A stretch of DNA of 41,885 bases from Prolixibacteraceae bacterium (GCA_025355875.1 JANXYV010000105.1:1-41885), one strand, 5' to 3'; positions 24,647 through 34,605 are shown, counted from the first letter of the stretch. Translations and numbers: made by a program. The notes: generated from the sequence alone by a model not told the origin.

Positions 24647-25669
24647 TTATAACAATTGGAGATAGTCAGCAAAATAGGTGAGCGTCAATGAAAGAACGAA
24701 TGCAATGATTGGCGCAATGGCCCACACCACAAAGAACTTGTTGACCGATGTTTTGCGGAAGATATTTTTGGCGCCCAACCGTGCAACCCCAATTCCGATG
24801 ATTGCACCTGCATTAAGCTGAACCAAAGAGGTTGGGATTCCTCTTGAAGAACTGATCAGCAAGAGACTAGCGGTAATAAATGAGATCACAATCGCTTCAA
24901 ACGGCCCAAATAAGAAAATCCCTTTACCGGTATTCTCCAATCCTTTACTTCCCAAAATGGAGGCACCTATTGCAAAGTTGGGAGCAACAACAAGTGTTGT
25001 CAGAACCATAATGATCGAAAATCCATTTCCATCAAAAGGCAGCACCAGTTCGTGCGACATCATGGAGGCTATAGGCCCCACAGCATTGGCGACATTGTTG
25101 GCTCCGATTGAGAAAGCTACGTACAACGACATAATTACAATGATGGTCTTCACTGCAGGATGTTGAGAGAGTTGCCCATATGTGAGATAGCCTTTCTTTC
25201 GGATAGGTGTGTAAACATATTTGCCAATCAAAAAACAAATTGAAAATGAAAGTAAAGGGGCAATAAACCAGGTTGGCACAATTTCGACAAAAAGTTTATG
25301 GGTATTGAGCTGATCAAAATATGCCGCTGGAGCGGAAATCGCAAAAACCGTTGTTTGGACATTTGACTGGGGAACACCTAAAATGTTGGCAATAAAAAGG
25401 GTAACACCTACTGAACCCAAAATGATCGTGACCAACACCCAACTCATTAAATCGGGATGAATCAGGTCTTTTCCCATGGTCGATGCGGTTGCTTTTCCAG
25501 CAATCATAGCACCCAAAAATACCATGATCCCGAAGAGTCCCGGGATCATCGATTTTCGGATTACATTCGAGCCATAAGCAGCCGAGAAGGATGGAGAGAT
25601 GCTGGTGCCACCCATGTTAATTGCCAGGAATACAGCTGCCAGCAAGGGAATCAGAACGTGATGGAACAT
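24647..25669 (-). CDS. PiT-family anion permease (phosphate or sulfate, CysP-like)
   Basis: A 340-residue membrane protein with about ten hydrophobic helices and the duplicated PiT layout. The second-half signature is clear: SIGANNVANAVGPIA (GANNVANA for the common GANDVANA). The first half reads AINMGGTSISPSFSAAYGSNVI, which lacks the usual acidic residue of phosphate PiT proteins and is more like the B. subtilis sulfate permease CysP as I remember it. So substrate may be sulfate or phosphate. It lies 97 bases after the biotin carrier gene on the same strand and may be read through from it, but no metabolic link is evident. Confidence 0.8.
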   Translation of the reverse strand: MFHHVLIPLLAAVFLAINMGGTSISPSFSAAYGSNVIRKSMIPGLFGIMVFLGAMIAGKATASTMGKDLIHPDLMSWVLVTIILGSVGVTLFIANILGVPQSNVQTTVFAISAPAAYFDQLNTHKLFVEIVPTWFIAPLLSFSICFLIGKYVYTPIRKKGYLTYGQLSQHPAVKTIIVIMSLYVAFSIGANNVANAVGPIASMMSHELVLPFDGNGFSIIMVLTTLVVAPNFAIGASILGSKGLENTGKGIFLFGPFEAIVISFITASLLLISSSRGIPTSLVQLNAGAIIGIGVARLGAKNIFRKTSVNKFFVVWAIAPIIAFVLSLTLTYFADYLQLL

Positions 25670-25766
25670 TTAGCTTGCATAAAATTAAAGGCAGCAATTT
25701 CTGTTTTTCTCACGACTCTTGCAATACCATCAAAAACGTAAAAGAAATCCGTAAAAATGAAGAGAA

Positions 25767-26207
25767 TTACCCGATTTCAATAAGGATATCGCCTTCCATG
25801 ACAGGTTCACCCTTTTTTACATTTACCTTAACGACGTTACCAGCTTTATCCGAATGAATAATATTCTCCATCTTCATGGCTTCCAGAGTAATGAGTTTAT
25901 CACCTGATCTTACCTGATCGCCCACTGCAACATGCACATCGAGAATAGTTCCGGGGAGTGGCGATTTAACAAAACCTGCGCCTTTTGGTCCTGAAGGTGA
26001 ACTGGTTTTTTGCTCGGATGGAGTGATATCAGTCGACGGAACCACCTGGCTCCTGACTAGTTTCGGTGTTTTGGTAGTTTCAATAAATTGGTCAAATTCA
26101 ACGGAATAAGTATTTCCATTAACTTCTACTTTTGCAATATTTTCATCTACGTTTTTAACTGAAACTTCGTAGGCATTGCCGTTTATTTTGAAAGAATATT
26201 TTTTCAT
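25767..26207 (-). CDS. Biotin carboxyl carrier protein (MmdC-like)
   Basis: A 146-residue protein: a small N-terminal beta domain (MKKYSFKINGNAYEVSV), a flexible linker rich in Ser/Thr/Pro/Lys at ~45-75, and a biotinyl domain with EAMKMEN at 109-115, Lys112 being the biotinylation site. This is the carrier that moves the carboxyl group between the carboxyltransferase and the decarboxylase or biotin carboxylase partner. The gene is the fourth of the epimerase-mmdA-OadG-carrier operon, nine bases after the OadG-like gene. Since PycB in this window has no biotin domain of its own, this carrier might serve more than one enzyme. Confidence 0.92.
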   Translation of the reverse strand: MKKYSFKINGNAYEVSVKNVDENIAKVEVNGNTYSVEFDQFIETTKTPKLVRSQVVPSTDITPSEQKTSSPSGPKGAGFVKSPLPGTILDVHVAVGDQVRSGDKLITLEAMKMENIIHSDKAGNVVKVNVKKGEPVMEGDILIEIG

Positions 26208-26216
26208 GGTTTTGGA

Positions 26217-26459
26217 TTATCTGGGATTTTGGCGCAAGGTGTAAATTTTTGAGCTCCAGGGCGAATATACCCTGGAAACTTTTTTTAAGGTGATGGTTAA
26301 ACTTTCGAGATCATGTATTTCCTGTTTATACATGTGAATTGCCAATGCGATCGCAGCAGCTTCTTCTTCGGCTACATTACTAATTTTAACCGGCGATGAT
26401 GCCATTACCTGGTTTGGTCTTGGAACCATTTTGTGGGTCAGAAATGAAAATATTTTCAT
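26217..26459 (-). CDS. OadG-like decarboxylase gamma/delta subunit lacking a membrane helix
   Basis: An 80-residue protein whose second half carries the OadG-type motifs EEEAAAIALAIHMYKQEIHDLESLTI and YSPWSSKIYTLRQNPR. In sodium-pumping decarboxylases OadG/MmdD has an N-terminal membrane helix and ties the catalytic subunit to the beta pump. Here the N-terminus MKIFSFLTHKMVPRPNQVMA is short and only weakly hydrophobic. Its ATG follows the mmdA stop after two bases (TAG-CC-ATG), so a longer form is not possible without overlap, and the helix is truly absent. It may act as a soluble linker. Confidence 0.75.
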   Translation of the reverse strand: MKIFSFLTHKMVPRPNQVMASSPVKISNVAEEEAAAIALAIHMYKQEIHDLESLTITLKKVSRVYSPWSSKIYTLRQNPR

Positions 26460-26461
26460 GG

Positions 26462-28021
26462 CTAGAGTGGGAGATTGGAGTGTTTCTTGGGCAGGTTCAG
26501 TACCTTTTTCGTAGTAAGGCTCTGCAAAGCCCTGATGATGCGGAACCGGGTGTTGCGAGGTTCAATGATATCATCGATATATCCATAGCGGGCTGCATTA
26601 TACGGGTTGGCGAATTTATCCTTATAATCGGCTTCCGCTTTTGCAATGAAAGCTTCACGTTCGGCATCGTCTTCAATGGCAGCAATTTTTTTCGATTGAA
26701 GTACTTCGATAGCACCTTTCGGGCCCATCACTGCAATTTCGCCACTTGGCCAGGAATAGTTAACGTCGCCGCGCAGATGTTTTGAACTCATTACACAATA
26801 GGCACCACCGTAGGCTTTACGCAGGATAATTGTCACTTTTGGAACGGTTGCTTCTCCGTATGCATAAAGTAACTTGGCTCCATGGGTGATAATTCCACCA
26901 TACTCCTGAGTAGTTCCTGGAAGGAATCCAGGTACATCAACAAAAGTTACGATCGGGATATTAAAAGCATCGCAAAAACGGACAAAACGTGCGGCTTTAC
27001 GCGAAGCATTAATATCAAGTACCCCAGCCAGATAATTGGGCTGATTGGCAACAATACCCGTCGATGCGCCGTCAAAACGGGCAAATCCGATGACAATATT
27101 CTGGGCATAATTTCGGTGAACTTCAAAAAATTCATTTTCGTCTACTATGGAATGAATCACATCCTTAACATCATAAGGTTTGTTCGGATTTTCAGGAATG
27201 ACCGTATTTAATGAATCTTCCAATCTGTTAATCGGATCCTTGCACGGAACAAGCGGTGCATCTTCGAGGTTATTCTGAGGCAGATAGCTTAATAGTTTCC
27301 GGATCAGAAGAATTCCTTCTTCTTCATTCTCTGCCACAAAATGGGTGACCCCTGATTTTGATCCATGAACGGATGCGCCACCCAATTGTTCGTCGGTAAC
27401 CACTTCACCGGTAACGGTTTTAACAACTTTTGGCCCCGTAACAAACATGTATGAAGTGTCTTTGGTCATCAGAATGAAGTCGGTTAATGCAGGCGAATAG
27501 ACTGCCCCTCCAGCACACGGACCAAAAACAGCAGATATTTGTGGAATTACACCCGAAGCCATGATGTTTCGCTGAAAAATCTCGGCATATCCAGCCAGAG
27601 CGGTTACACCTTCCTGAATGCGGGCGCCGCCCGAATCGTTGATCCCGATAACCGGAGCACCTACTTTCATGGCCATGTCCATTACTTTGCAAATTTTCAA
27701 AGCATAGGTTTCAGATAAAGATCCGCCAAATACAGTAAAATCCTGGGCATAAATGTACACTACCCGACCGTCAATAGTTCCCTGACCAGTAACTACGCCA
27801 TCGCCCAGAAACTTGGTCTTTTCGATTCCAAAGTTGTCGCAACGGTGCGTCACAAACATGTCGTATTCTTCGAAACTACCTTCATCGAGCATCAAAGTGA
27901 TGCGCTCACGGGCAGTCATTTTACCTTTTGTATGCTGTGCTTCTATTCTTTTTTCGCCACCTCCGAGTTTGGCTTCAACTCGAAGGTTGATGAGTTTTTC
28001 TATTTTATCCTGGTTGTTCAT
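26462..28021 (-). CDS. mmdA: Methylmalonyl-CoA decarboxylase alpha subunit / propionyl-CoA carboxyltransferase
   Basis: A 519-residue acyl-CoA carboxyltransferase with two crotonase-like halves. The N-terminal half shows [20 protein letters not shown] and [19 protein letters not shown] (oxyanion glycines), the C-terminal half [28 protein letters not shown] and [13 protein letters not shown]. Length and motifs fit MmdA/PccB. It exchanges CO2 between methylmalonyl-CoA/propionyl-CoA and biotin on the carrier encoded downstream. Neighbours (epimerase before, OadG-like and carrier after) place it in the succinate-propionate pathway. Whether it works as decarboxylase with a sodium pump or as carboxylase with a biotin carboxylase is open, since neither partner gene is in the window. 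Confidence 0.93.
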   Translation of the reverse strand: MNNQDKIEKLINLRVEAKLGGGEKRIEAQHTKGKMTARERITLMLDEGSFEEYDMFVTHRCDNFGIEKTKFLGDGVVTGQGTIDGRVVYIYAQDFTVFGGSLSETYALKICKVMDMAMKVGAPVIGINDSGGARIQEGVTALAGYAEIFQRNIMASGVIPQISAVFGPCAGGAVYSPALTDFILMTKDTSYMFVTGPKVVKTVTGEVVTDEQLGGASVHGSKSGVTHFVAENEEEGILLIRKLLSYLPQNNLEDAPLVPCKDPINRLEDSLNTVIPENPNKPYDVKDVIHSIVDENEFFEVHRNYAQNIVIGFARFDGASTGIVANQPNYLAGVLDINASRKAARFVRFCDAFNIPIVTFVDVPGFLPGTTQEYGGIITHGAKLLYAYGEATVPKVTIILRKAYGGAYCVMSSKHLRGDVNYSWPSGEIAVMGPKGAIEVLQSKKIAAIEDDAEREAFIAKAEADYKDKFANPYNAARYGYIDDIIEPRNTRFRIIRALQSLTTKKVLNLPKKHSNLPL

Positions 28022-28046
28022 GGTATATGTTGATAGGTTTATTTAA

Positions 28047-28451
28047 TTATTTGTTTGAACACAATTCGGTTAAAACGCCAAGAGTTGATTTGGGATGAAG
28101 GAACCCGATGTTTAATCCTTCGGCGCCTTTCCTGCTGATCTTATCGATCAGTTGAACCCCATTGGAGGCCACTTCATTCAAAGCTTCATTTACATTGTCG
28201 ACTGCAAAAGCAAGATGGTGAACGCCAGGTCCTTTCTTCTCCAGAAATTTCCCAATAGGTCCTTCGGGATCAGTTGACTCCAATAGTTCGATTTTGGTCT
28301 GTCCAACCATGAAAAAGGCCGTTTTTACTTTTTGGTCGGTCACTTCTTCAACTGCATAGCATTTCAGGCCTAAAACAGTTTCATAATACGGAATAGCTTC
28401 TTCCAGACTGGTTACAGCTATTCCAATGTGTTCGATATGTGATATTTGCAT
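28047..28451 (-). CDS. mce: Methylmalonyl-CoA epimerase
   Basis: A 134-residue vicinal-oxygen-chelate protein with metal-binding histidines in ISHIEHIGIAV and GPGVHHLAFAVDN and a C-terminal glutamate in GVLTELC. It interconverts the (R) and (S) forms of methylmalonyl-CoA between the mutase and the decarboxylase. The start at 28451 gives the family-typical MQISHIEHIGIAV; an upstream ATG at 28502 adds 17 unlikely residues. It begins the mce-mmdA-OadG-carrier operon, with 25 bases to mmdA. The methylmalonyl-CoA mutase is not in the window. Confidence 0.93.
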   Translation of the reverse strand: MQISHIEHIGIAVTSLEEAIPYYETVLGLKCYAVEEVTDQKVKTAFFMVGQTKIELLESTDPEGPIGKFLEKKGPGVHHLAFAVDNVNEALNEVASNGVQLIDKISRKGAEGLNIGFLHPKSTLGVLTELCSNK

Positions 28452-28692
28452 TTTGAGAAAGTATTTGGAATGAATGATTTGTGTGTTTTTAATGCGCTGC
28501 AAAAGTACGTTTAGAATAAATCTTTTTTAACTATTCGCTCAATTATTCGAAAAACTGGGTATGTGTTTTGCAGCAGAAAGAAAAAGAATCTGCCTGGTTG
28601 TATTGAATCGAATTAGTATACAGTTGTTTATGTAGATTGGAGTCTGTGATAGTCTTAAACCAGCTTTTGACAATGTAAAATAATTGTAAAGA

Positions 28693-28719
28693 AAAAAGGC
28701 AGAACCTGTCTGCCTTTTT
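28693..28719 (-). terminator. Terminator after the acetyl-CoA hydrolase gene
   Basis: An 11-bp stem (28693-28703 with 28709-28719, loop ACCTG) with a GGCAGA core is followed on the minus strand by a T-rich run. It lies 13 bases after the stop of the CoA-hydrolase gene and separates it from mce. Confidence 0.85.
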
Positions 28720-28731
28720 AAGCTTTTTTAT

Positions 28732-30048
28732 TTATTGTTTGCTTAGATCTTTTACAAAATGGAAATGCGATCCATACCGTTCAAAGGCAGCTTTTTCCAA
28801 GACGTCACGATGCGCCGGATGAGCCACTGAGATCAATAAACGGGCGCGTTCCTGCAGGGTCTTTCCATAGAGATTGACAGCACCATGTTCGGTAACCACC
28901 CAGTGAATATTCGCTCGAGTGCTTACTACTCCTGAACCTTCAATCAGTGTTGGACAGATTTTTGACACGCCTTTTGCAGTTACTGAAGGTAAAGCAATGA
29001 TTGGTTTTCCGCCTTTGGAATGACCTGCTCCGCGAATGAAGTCGATTTGGCCGCCAACTCCGGAATAATGTTTGGTTCCAATTGAATCGGCGCAAACTTG
29101 TCCGGTAATATCAATGGCAAGCGCTGAATTGATGGCCGTTACTTTCTCAAGTTTCCGGATTACAGCCACATTATTGGTATGGGCAACATCCATCATCGCT
29201 ACACGGGGATTGTCGTGTACAAAATCATACAAATCCTGCGATCCCATCAGGAATGATGCGACCATCTTTCCTTTGTCGATGCTTTTGTGTTTTCCGGTCA
29301 CGATGCCTTTTTCAACCAAGGGAAGGATTCCGTCAGAAAACATTTCGGTATGAACACCCAAATCTTTGTGATTGCCCAGCTGGGCTAAAACTGCATTTGG
29401 AATTCCACCAATACCCATTTGCAGGCAGGCCCCATCTTCGATCAGTGCAGCAACATTTTTCCCAAGCTGAATTTCCTGTTCAGTCAACGGAGCAAATCCG
29501 TGGGTATATAATTTTATATCATCTTCGACAAAAATATCAATCTGGTCAACATGAATCATGGCATCGCCCCAGCAACGTGGCACGTTTGGATTAACTGCTG
29601 CAATAACCACATCAGCGCATTCAACAGCAGCTAAGGTGGCATCAACCGAAGTTCCAAGCGAAACAAAACCGTGATTGTCAGGAGGAGAAACCATGACCAT
29701 GGCTACATTTACATGTAGATAACCTTCACGAATCAACTTCTGGGTTTCACTCAAAAAGACGGGAATATAGTCGGCAAAACCGGCCTGAGTTTGTTTGCGC
29801 ATGTTTCCGGCAACAAAAAATTGTTCGCCCTGAAAAATCCCCTCGAATTCAGGATTGGCATAATCAACTTGTCCTTCAATGTGGATATGTTGAATTTTCA
29901 CGTCGTACAATTCTCCGTTCCTGCCCCTGTCAACCAGGGGTTTGATTAAGGTGTGCGGAGTGACTGCAACAGAGCTCAGGTGAACCCGGTCGCCCGATTT
30001 AATAACTTTTACTGCTTCCTGAGGAGACACGTATTTGATTGGTTTCAT
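28732..30048 (-). CDS. Acetyl-CoA hydrolase / acyl-CoA:acetate CoA-transferase
   Basis: A 438-residue class I CoA-transferase of the Cat/4-hydroxybutyrate CoA-transferase type. Visible motifs: GDRVHLSSVAVTPHTLI, MVSPPDNHGFVSLGTSVDAT, LQMGIGGIPNAVLAQL, GVHTEMFSDG (catalytic glutamate in TEMFSDG, ~residue 235), GVGGQIDFIRGAG and VVTEHGAVNLYG. It moves CoA between an acyl-CoA (succinyl-, propionyl- or butyryl-CoA) and acetate, which would close the propionate-forming cycle run by the neighbouring methylmalonyl-CoA genes. It is transcribed alone and divergent from purL, with a terminator after it. Confidence 0.88.
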   Translation of the reverse strand: MKPIKYVSPQEAVKVIKSGDRVHLSSVAVTPHTLIKPLVDRGRNGELYDVKIQHIHIEGQVDYANPEFEGIFQGEQFFVAGNMRKQTQAGFADYIPVFLSETQKLIREGYLHVNVAMVMVSPPDNHGFVSLGTSVDATLAAVECADVVIAAVNPNVPRCWGDAMIHVDQIDIFVEDDIKLYTHGFAPLTEQEIQLGKNVAALIEDGACLQMGIGGIPNAVLAQLGNHKDLGVHTEMFSDGILPLVEKGIVTGKHKSIDKGKMVASFLMGSQDLYDFVHDNPRVAMMDVAHTNNVAVIRKLEKVTAINSALAIDITGQVCADSIGTKHYSGVGGQIDFIRGAGHSKGGKPIIALPSVTAKGVSKICPTLIEGSGVVSTRANIHWVVTEHGAVNLYGKTLQERARLLISVAHPAHRDVLEKAAFERYGSHFHFVKDLSKQ

Positions 30049-30212
30049 AGGATGATTTTAGATGATTTACCTTTAAACGCGGGCAAATATAGAGATTTAT
30101 CCTCCATGCCTTCTGAATGGAAATCCTATTTAAACCGTATCTACGTAAATATCTGTTTTTGTAAAATTAGTGTTAAGAAATGCTTTTTTTCAAGCATTAA
30201 GCCTGAAATCTT

Positions 30213-30220
30213 TATCTTTG
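30213..30220 (+). promoter_or_regulatory. Candidate -7 element of purL
   Basis: TATCTTTG matches TAnnTTTG exactly; TTTC at 30188-30191 is 21 bases upstream as a partial -33 element. The predicted leader before the ATG at 30265 is about 38 bases. Confidence 0.5.
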
Positions 30221-30264
30221 CTGCTCATGTTTTTGGTTCAAAGCTTTTAATTAAATATTCCAAA

Positions 30265-33200
30265 ATGATCCTATTCTTTAGAACTCCTGAAAACACTTTT
30301 ATTGCCATAAACTCAGTTAATAGCCTGACTCATGTGGATGAGGGAAAACTAATTTGGCTGTTTGGCGGGGCCGAAAAACTCAATGAGGAAGTGTTGAACG
30401 GATATTACGTCGGGCCACGAAAGGAAATGCTTACGCCATGGAGCACCAATGCGGTTGAAATTACACAGAATATGGGCATTCAAGGCATTCTGCGTATTGA
30501 AGAATATGTTCAGGTTGCGGATCAGTCAGCTGGTTACGACCCGATGCTGAAAGCTTTGTATCACAACTTGGATCAAACCATTTTCACCATCAATAAAAAA
30601 CCGGAACCTATTCTGGAAATTGAAGATATTTCAGCATATAATGAGCAGGAAGGTTTAGCCTTGAGTCAGGAAGAAATAACTTACCTCGATTCAGTTTCCG
30701 AAAAATTAGGCAGGAAATTAACTGATGGCGAAGTGTTTGGTTTCTCTCAGGTAAACTCTGAACATTGCCGCCACAAAATTTTCAACGGAACGTTTATCAT
30801 CGATGGGGTAGAGCAAGAGATGTCGCTGTTTCAGCTCATCAAAAAAACATCGCAGCAAAATCCCAACTTCATTATTTCGGCATACAAAGACAACTGTTCT
30901 TTTGTTCAGGGACCGGTTGTTGAGCAATTTGCCCCTAAAACGCAAGATAAACCCGACTTTTTTGAAGTTACCGATATTGAAACCGTACTTTCACTGAAAG
31001 CCGAAACACATAATTTTCCAACAACTGTTGAACCATTCAATGGTGCAGCTACCGGAACCGGTGGCGAAATTCGTGACCGTATTGCCGGAGGAAAGGGCAG
31101 TTTGCCGATTGCCGGAACTGCTGTTTACATGACTTCATATCCGCGCACCGAAGATGCCCGAAGCTGGGAACAGGCCACCGAAGAACGCGACTGGTTATAC
31201 CAGACTCCGGAAGAAATCCTGATCAAAGCATCGAATGGAGCCAGCGACTTTGGAAACAAATTTGGACAACCCATCATAACTGGTTCGGTACTGACTTTCG
31301 AGCATTTTGAGAATGACCGAAAATATGGTTTCGACAAAGTGATCATGTTGGCCGGAGGTATTGGCTTTGGCGCTAAAAAAGATAGCTTGAAAGATGAACC
31401 AACCAAAGGCGACAAAGTAGTGCTTTTGGGTGGCGATAATTACCGCATCGGAATGGGTGGAGGTGCTGTTTCGTCGGTGGCAACCGGCGAATTCGAAAAT
31501 CACATCGAGCTGAATGCTGTTCAGCGCGCCAATCCTGAAATGCAGAAACGTGTTTACAATGCCATTCGCGCTTTGAGCGAATCGTCGGAAAATCCAATCA
31601 TCACGGTGCACGACCACGGCGCTGGCGGTCACTTAAACTGCTTGTCGGAATTGGTTGAAGCAACCGGAGGAAAAATCGACACGTCGAAATTGCCTGTTGG
31701 CGACCCAACGCTTTCGCAAAAGGAAATCATTGGCAACGAGTCGCAGGAACGTATGGGGTTGGTGATGCACGAAAAAGATGTGCCACTTTTGCAGCGTATT
31801 GCCGACCGCGAGCGTGCACCGATGTATGTGATTGGCGAGGCTACCGGCGACATGCAGTTTACCTTCGAAAACTCGAAGACAGGCGAAAAACCAATTGACT
31901 GGCAGCTTTCGTACATGTTTGGCAAACCGCCAAAAACGGTTTTGACCGATACAACCCGCAAGGAAAAATTTGCTGATCTGGAATACGATCAGGCTAAACT
32001 GGAAGATTACCTCGAAGATGTTTTGCAGCTTGAAGCTGTGGCTTGTAAAGATTGGCTGACCAACAAAGTTGACCGCTCGGTAACCGGACGTATTGCCAAA
32101 CAGCAGTGTGCTGGGCAATTACAACTTCCTCTGAATAATGTGGGCGTTATCACGCTCGATTATCAGGGTGAAAAAGGATTGGCAACTACTATTGGTCATG
32201 CGCCTGTTGCAGCGATGGTTGATGCTGAAGCCGGATCGGTACTTTCAATTGCCGAATCGTTGACCAACCTGGTTTTTGCTCCGCTTTCCGACCAGTTGAA
32301 AGGTGTTTCCCTGAGTGCCAACTGGATGTGGCCGGCTAAAAATGAAGGCGAAAATGCCCGCATTTACAAGGCTGTAAAGGCCGCCAGCGATTTTGCCTGC
32401 GAACTGGGGATCAATATTCCAACCGGAAAAGATTCGATGTCGATGACCCAGAAATACAAGGATGGCGTGGTTTATGCTCCTGGAACAGTGATCATTTCGG
32501 CTTCAGGAGAAGTTTCGGATGTAAAGAAAGTGGTTGAACCAGTTTTGATGAACGAACCGAATTCGTCCATTTATTTTGTCGATTTCTCGAAAATGAACCG
32601 TTGCCTGGGAGGAAGCGCTTTCTCTCAGATCATCAATAAACTGGGCAACGAAGCGCCTACGGTGGCTGATTCAAAATACTTTGCCACTGCTTTCAATACA
32701 ATTCAGGATTGCATCGAAGACAAAAATATATTGGCCGGACACGATATTTCTTCGGGAGGTTTGATCACTACCCTTTTAGAAATGTGTTTTGCCGATAACT
32801 ATTCAGGAATGAAGCTTGATTTGACCGGAATTGGTGAAACGGATAGTGTAAAAGTGCTGTTCAGTGAAAATCCGGGGATTGTAGTTCAGGTAGCCGATAC
32901 CGCTGCTTTTGAAGCCAAACTGAATGCCGCCGGAGTTGGTTTTACCCTGATCGGAAAACCTTCAGGAAGTCGCGCATTTACAGTGAAAAATGGGGCTGAT
33001 GAATTTACGTTTGACCTGAATTCGTTGCGCGATTTGTGGTTCACTTCGTCGTATTTGCTCGACCGGAAACAGTCGGGCGAACAAAAGGCGCTGGAACGTT
33101 TCGGAAGCTACAAGAAGAATGAACTGAAATACGATTTCAAAGGTTTTACCGGTAAGGCTACCGACTTGGGCATCGACCTGAAACGCCGCCAGCCAAGTGG

Positions 33201-33954
33201 AATCAAGGCTGCCATCATCCGCGAAAAAGGGGTGAATGGAGACCGCGAGATGGCTTATATGATGTATCTGGCCGGAATGGATGTGAAAGATGTACACATG
33301 ACCGACCTGATTGCAGGCCGCGAAACGCTGGAAGATGTGAATTTGATCGTATTTGTAGGAGGTTTCTCCAATTCTGACGTGCTTGGTTCGGCCAAAGGCT
33401 GGGCCGGCGCTTTCAAATACAACGAAGCTGCCAAATTGGCTCTAGAAAATTTCTATCAGCGCGAAGATACCTTGAGTTTAGGCGTTTGCAACGGTTGCCA
33501 GTTGATGGTTGAATTGAATTTGGTTTATCCGGAACGCACCGAGCAACCCAAAATGTTGCACAACGAATCGCATAAATTTGAATCCGGATTTGTGAATTTG
33601 GAGATTCTTCCAAATAAATCGGTGATGCTGGAATCGATGGCCGGAATGAAGCTCGGAGCCTGGGTTGCTCATGGCGAAGGGAAATTTAGCCTTCCGCAGG
33701 AAGAATCAGCTTATCAGATTCCGATGAAATATGCCTATTCGTCTTATCCGGCAAATCCTAACGGATCTGATTACAATGTGGCTTCACTTTGTTCCGAAGA
33801 TGGCCGTCATCTGGTGATGATGCCCCATCTGGAACGTGCCTTCAAACCTTTCCACTGGCCTTATTACCCGATTGACCGGAAATCAGACGAAATTACGCCA
33901 TGGATGGAAGCTTTTGTGAATGCCCGGAAATGGATCGTAAATAAAACTAAATAA
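30265..33954 (+). CDS. purL: Phosphoribosylformylglycinamidine synthase
   Basis: The large single-chain FGAM synthase of purine synthesis, 1229 residues from the ATG at 30265 (MILFFRTPENTFIAI). An N-terminal PurS-like domain comes first, then a linker and VNSEHCRHKIFNG near residue 165, the ATP-binding synthase halves (ETHNFPTTVEPFNGAATGTGGEIRDR; IPTGKDSMSMT), and a C-terminal glutamine amidotransferase with the nucleophile cysteine in GVCNGCQLM near residue 1075 and its histidine in the MMPHLERAFKPFHWP segment. All domains look intact. The frame is open ~300 bases further upstream, but that part is antisense to the CoA-transferase gene and crosses the promoter. DedA follows 10 bases after the stop. 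Confidence 0.95.
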   Translation: MILFFRTPENTFIAINSVNSLTHVDEGKLIWLFGGAEKLNEEVLNGYYVGPRKEMLTPWSTNAVEITQNMGIQGILRIEEYVQVADQSAGYDPMLKALYHNLDQTIFTINKKPEPILEIEDISAYNEQEGLALSQEEITYLDSVSEKLGRKLTDGEVFGFSQVNSEHCRHKIFNGTFIIDGVEQEMSLFQLIKKTSQQNPNFIISAYKDNCSFVQGPVVEQFAPKTQDKPDFFEVTDIETVLSLKAETHNFPTTVEPFNGAATGTGGEIRDRIAGGKGSLPIAGTAVYMTSYPRTEDARSWEQATEERDWLYQTPEEILIKASNGASDFGNKFGQPIITGSVLTFEHFENDRKYGFDKVIMLAGGIGFGAKKDSLKDEPTKGDKVVLLGGDNYRIGMGGGAVSSVATGEFENHIELNAVQRANPEMQKRVYNAIRALSESSENPIITVHDHGAGGHLNCLSELVEATGGKIDTSKLPVGDPTLSQKEIIGNESQERMGLVMHEKDVPLLQRIADRERAPMYVIGEATGDMQFTFENSKTGEKPIDWQLSYMFGKPPKTVLTDTTRKEKFADLEYDQAKLEDYLEDVLQLEAVACKDWLTNKVDRSVTGRIAKQQCAGQLQLPLNNVGVITLDYQGEKGLATTIGHAPVAAMVDAEAGSVLSIAESLTNLVFAPLSDQLKGVSLSANWMWPAKNEGENARIYKAVKAASDFACELGINIPTGKDSMSMTQKYKDGVVYAPGTVIISASGEVSDVKKVVEPVLMNEPNSSIYFVDFSKMNRCLGGSAFSQIINKLGNEAPTVADSKYFATAFNTIQDCIEDKNILAGHDISSGGLITTLLEMCFADNYSGMKLDLTGIGETDSVKVLFSENPGIVVQVADTAAFEAKLNAAGVGFTLIGKPSGSRAFTVKNGADEFTFDLNSLRDLWFTSSYLLDRKQSGEQKALERFGSYKKNELKYDFKGFTGKATDLGIDLKRRQPSGIKAAIIREKGVNGDREMAYMMYLAGMDVKDVHMTDLIAGRETLEDVNLIVFVGGFSNSDVLGSAKGWAGAFKYNEAAKLALENFYQREDTLSLGVCNGCQLMVELNLVYPERTEQPKMLHNESHKFESGFVNLEILPNKSVMLESMAGMKLGAWVAHGEGKFSLPQEESAYQIPMKYAYSSYPANPNGSDYNVASLCSEDGRHLVMMPHLERAFKPFHWPYYPIDRKSDEITPWMEAFVNARKWIVNKTK

Positions 33955-33964
33955 CCTGCCTGAT

Positions 33965-34582
33965 ATGTTCGAATTCTTTCAATCGCTTGCCGAATGGTAC
34001 ATGCAGCACATGAATTACTGGACCATTACTTTATTAATGGCCATCGAAAGTTCGTTTGTGCCGCTTCCTTCCGAAATTGTCATTCCGCCAGCCATTTGGA
34101 AGGCTGCTTCCGGAGAATTGAATATGTATCTGGTTGTAGTGTTTGCCACTCTTGGGGCAATACTTGGCGCCATGTTTAATTACGTGATGGCACGTTGGTT
34201 GGGTAGGGTCATTGTTTACAGCTTTGCAGAATCTAAAATTGGGAAATTATTTTTACTGAACCGGACAAAAGTAGAGCATGCGGAAACCTACTTTAACCGC
34301 CATGGCCGGAGTTCAACCTTTATTGGAAGACTCATTCCGGGAATCCGGCATTTGATTTCGATTCCGGCAGGATTGGCCAAGATGAATGTCAAGCAGTTTG
34401 TTTTGTATACAGCGCTGGGATCGGCCATATGGCATATTATTCTCGCGGTGTTGAGTTATTCGCTTTATACTCAACAGGAACTGCTTAAAAAGTACATGCA
34501 CGAAGTTTCCATTGTACTATTGGCTTTCGGTGTCATATTTGTACTGTATCTTATCTGGAAATACAGAAAGAAAAATGTATAG
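33965..34582 (+). CDS. DedA-family membrane protein
   Basis: A 205-residue SNARE-associated/DedA protein with several membrane helices and the family signatures ESSFVPLPSEIVIPPA near residue 30 and FIGRLIPGIRHLISIPAGLAKM near 120. DedA proteins act in membrane lipid turnover, some as undecaprenyl-phosphate flippases, and influence proton-motive force and antibiotic tolerance. It starts ten bases after purL and could be co-transcribed. A hairpin terminator follows. Confidence 0.9.
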   Translation: MFEFFQSLAEWYMQHMNYWTITLLMAIESSFVPLPSEIVIPPAIWKAASGELNMYLVVVFATLGAILGAMFNYVMARWLGRVIVYSFAESKIGKLFLLNRTKVEHAETYFNRHGRSSTFIGRLIPGIRHLISIPAGLAKMNVKQFVLYTALGSAIWHIILAVLSYSLYTQQELLKKYMHEVSIVLLAFGVIFVLYLIWKYRKKNV

Positions 34583-34605
34583 GTTCCTAAAATCTTCTGA
34601 TTAAA

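Noticed and set aside
29953-30264. N-terminal extension of purL
   Set aside because: It is antisense to the start of the CoA-transferase gene and would cross the purL promoter; the family start MILFFRTPENTF is at 30265.
31633-32118. 161-codon open frame antisense to purL
   Set aside because: Lies fully inside a conserved essential gene and has no recognisable motif or start context.
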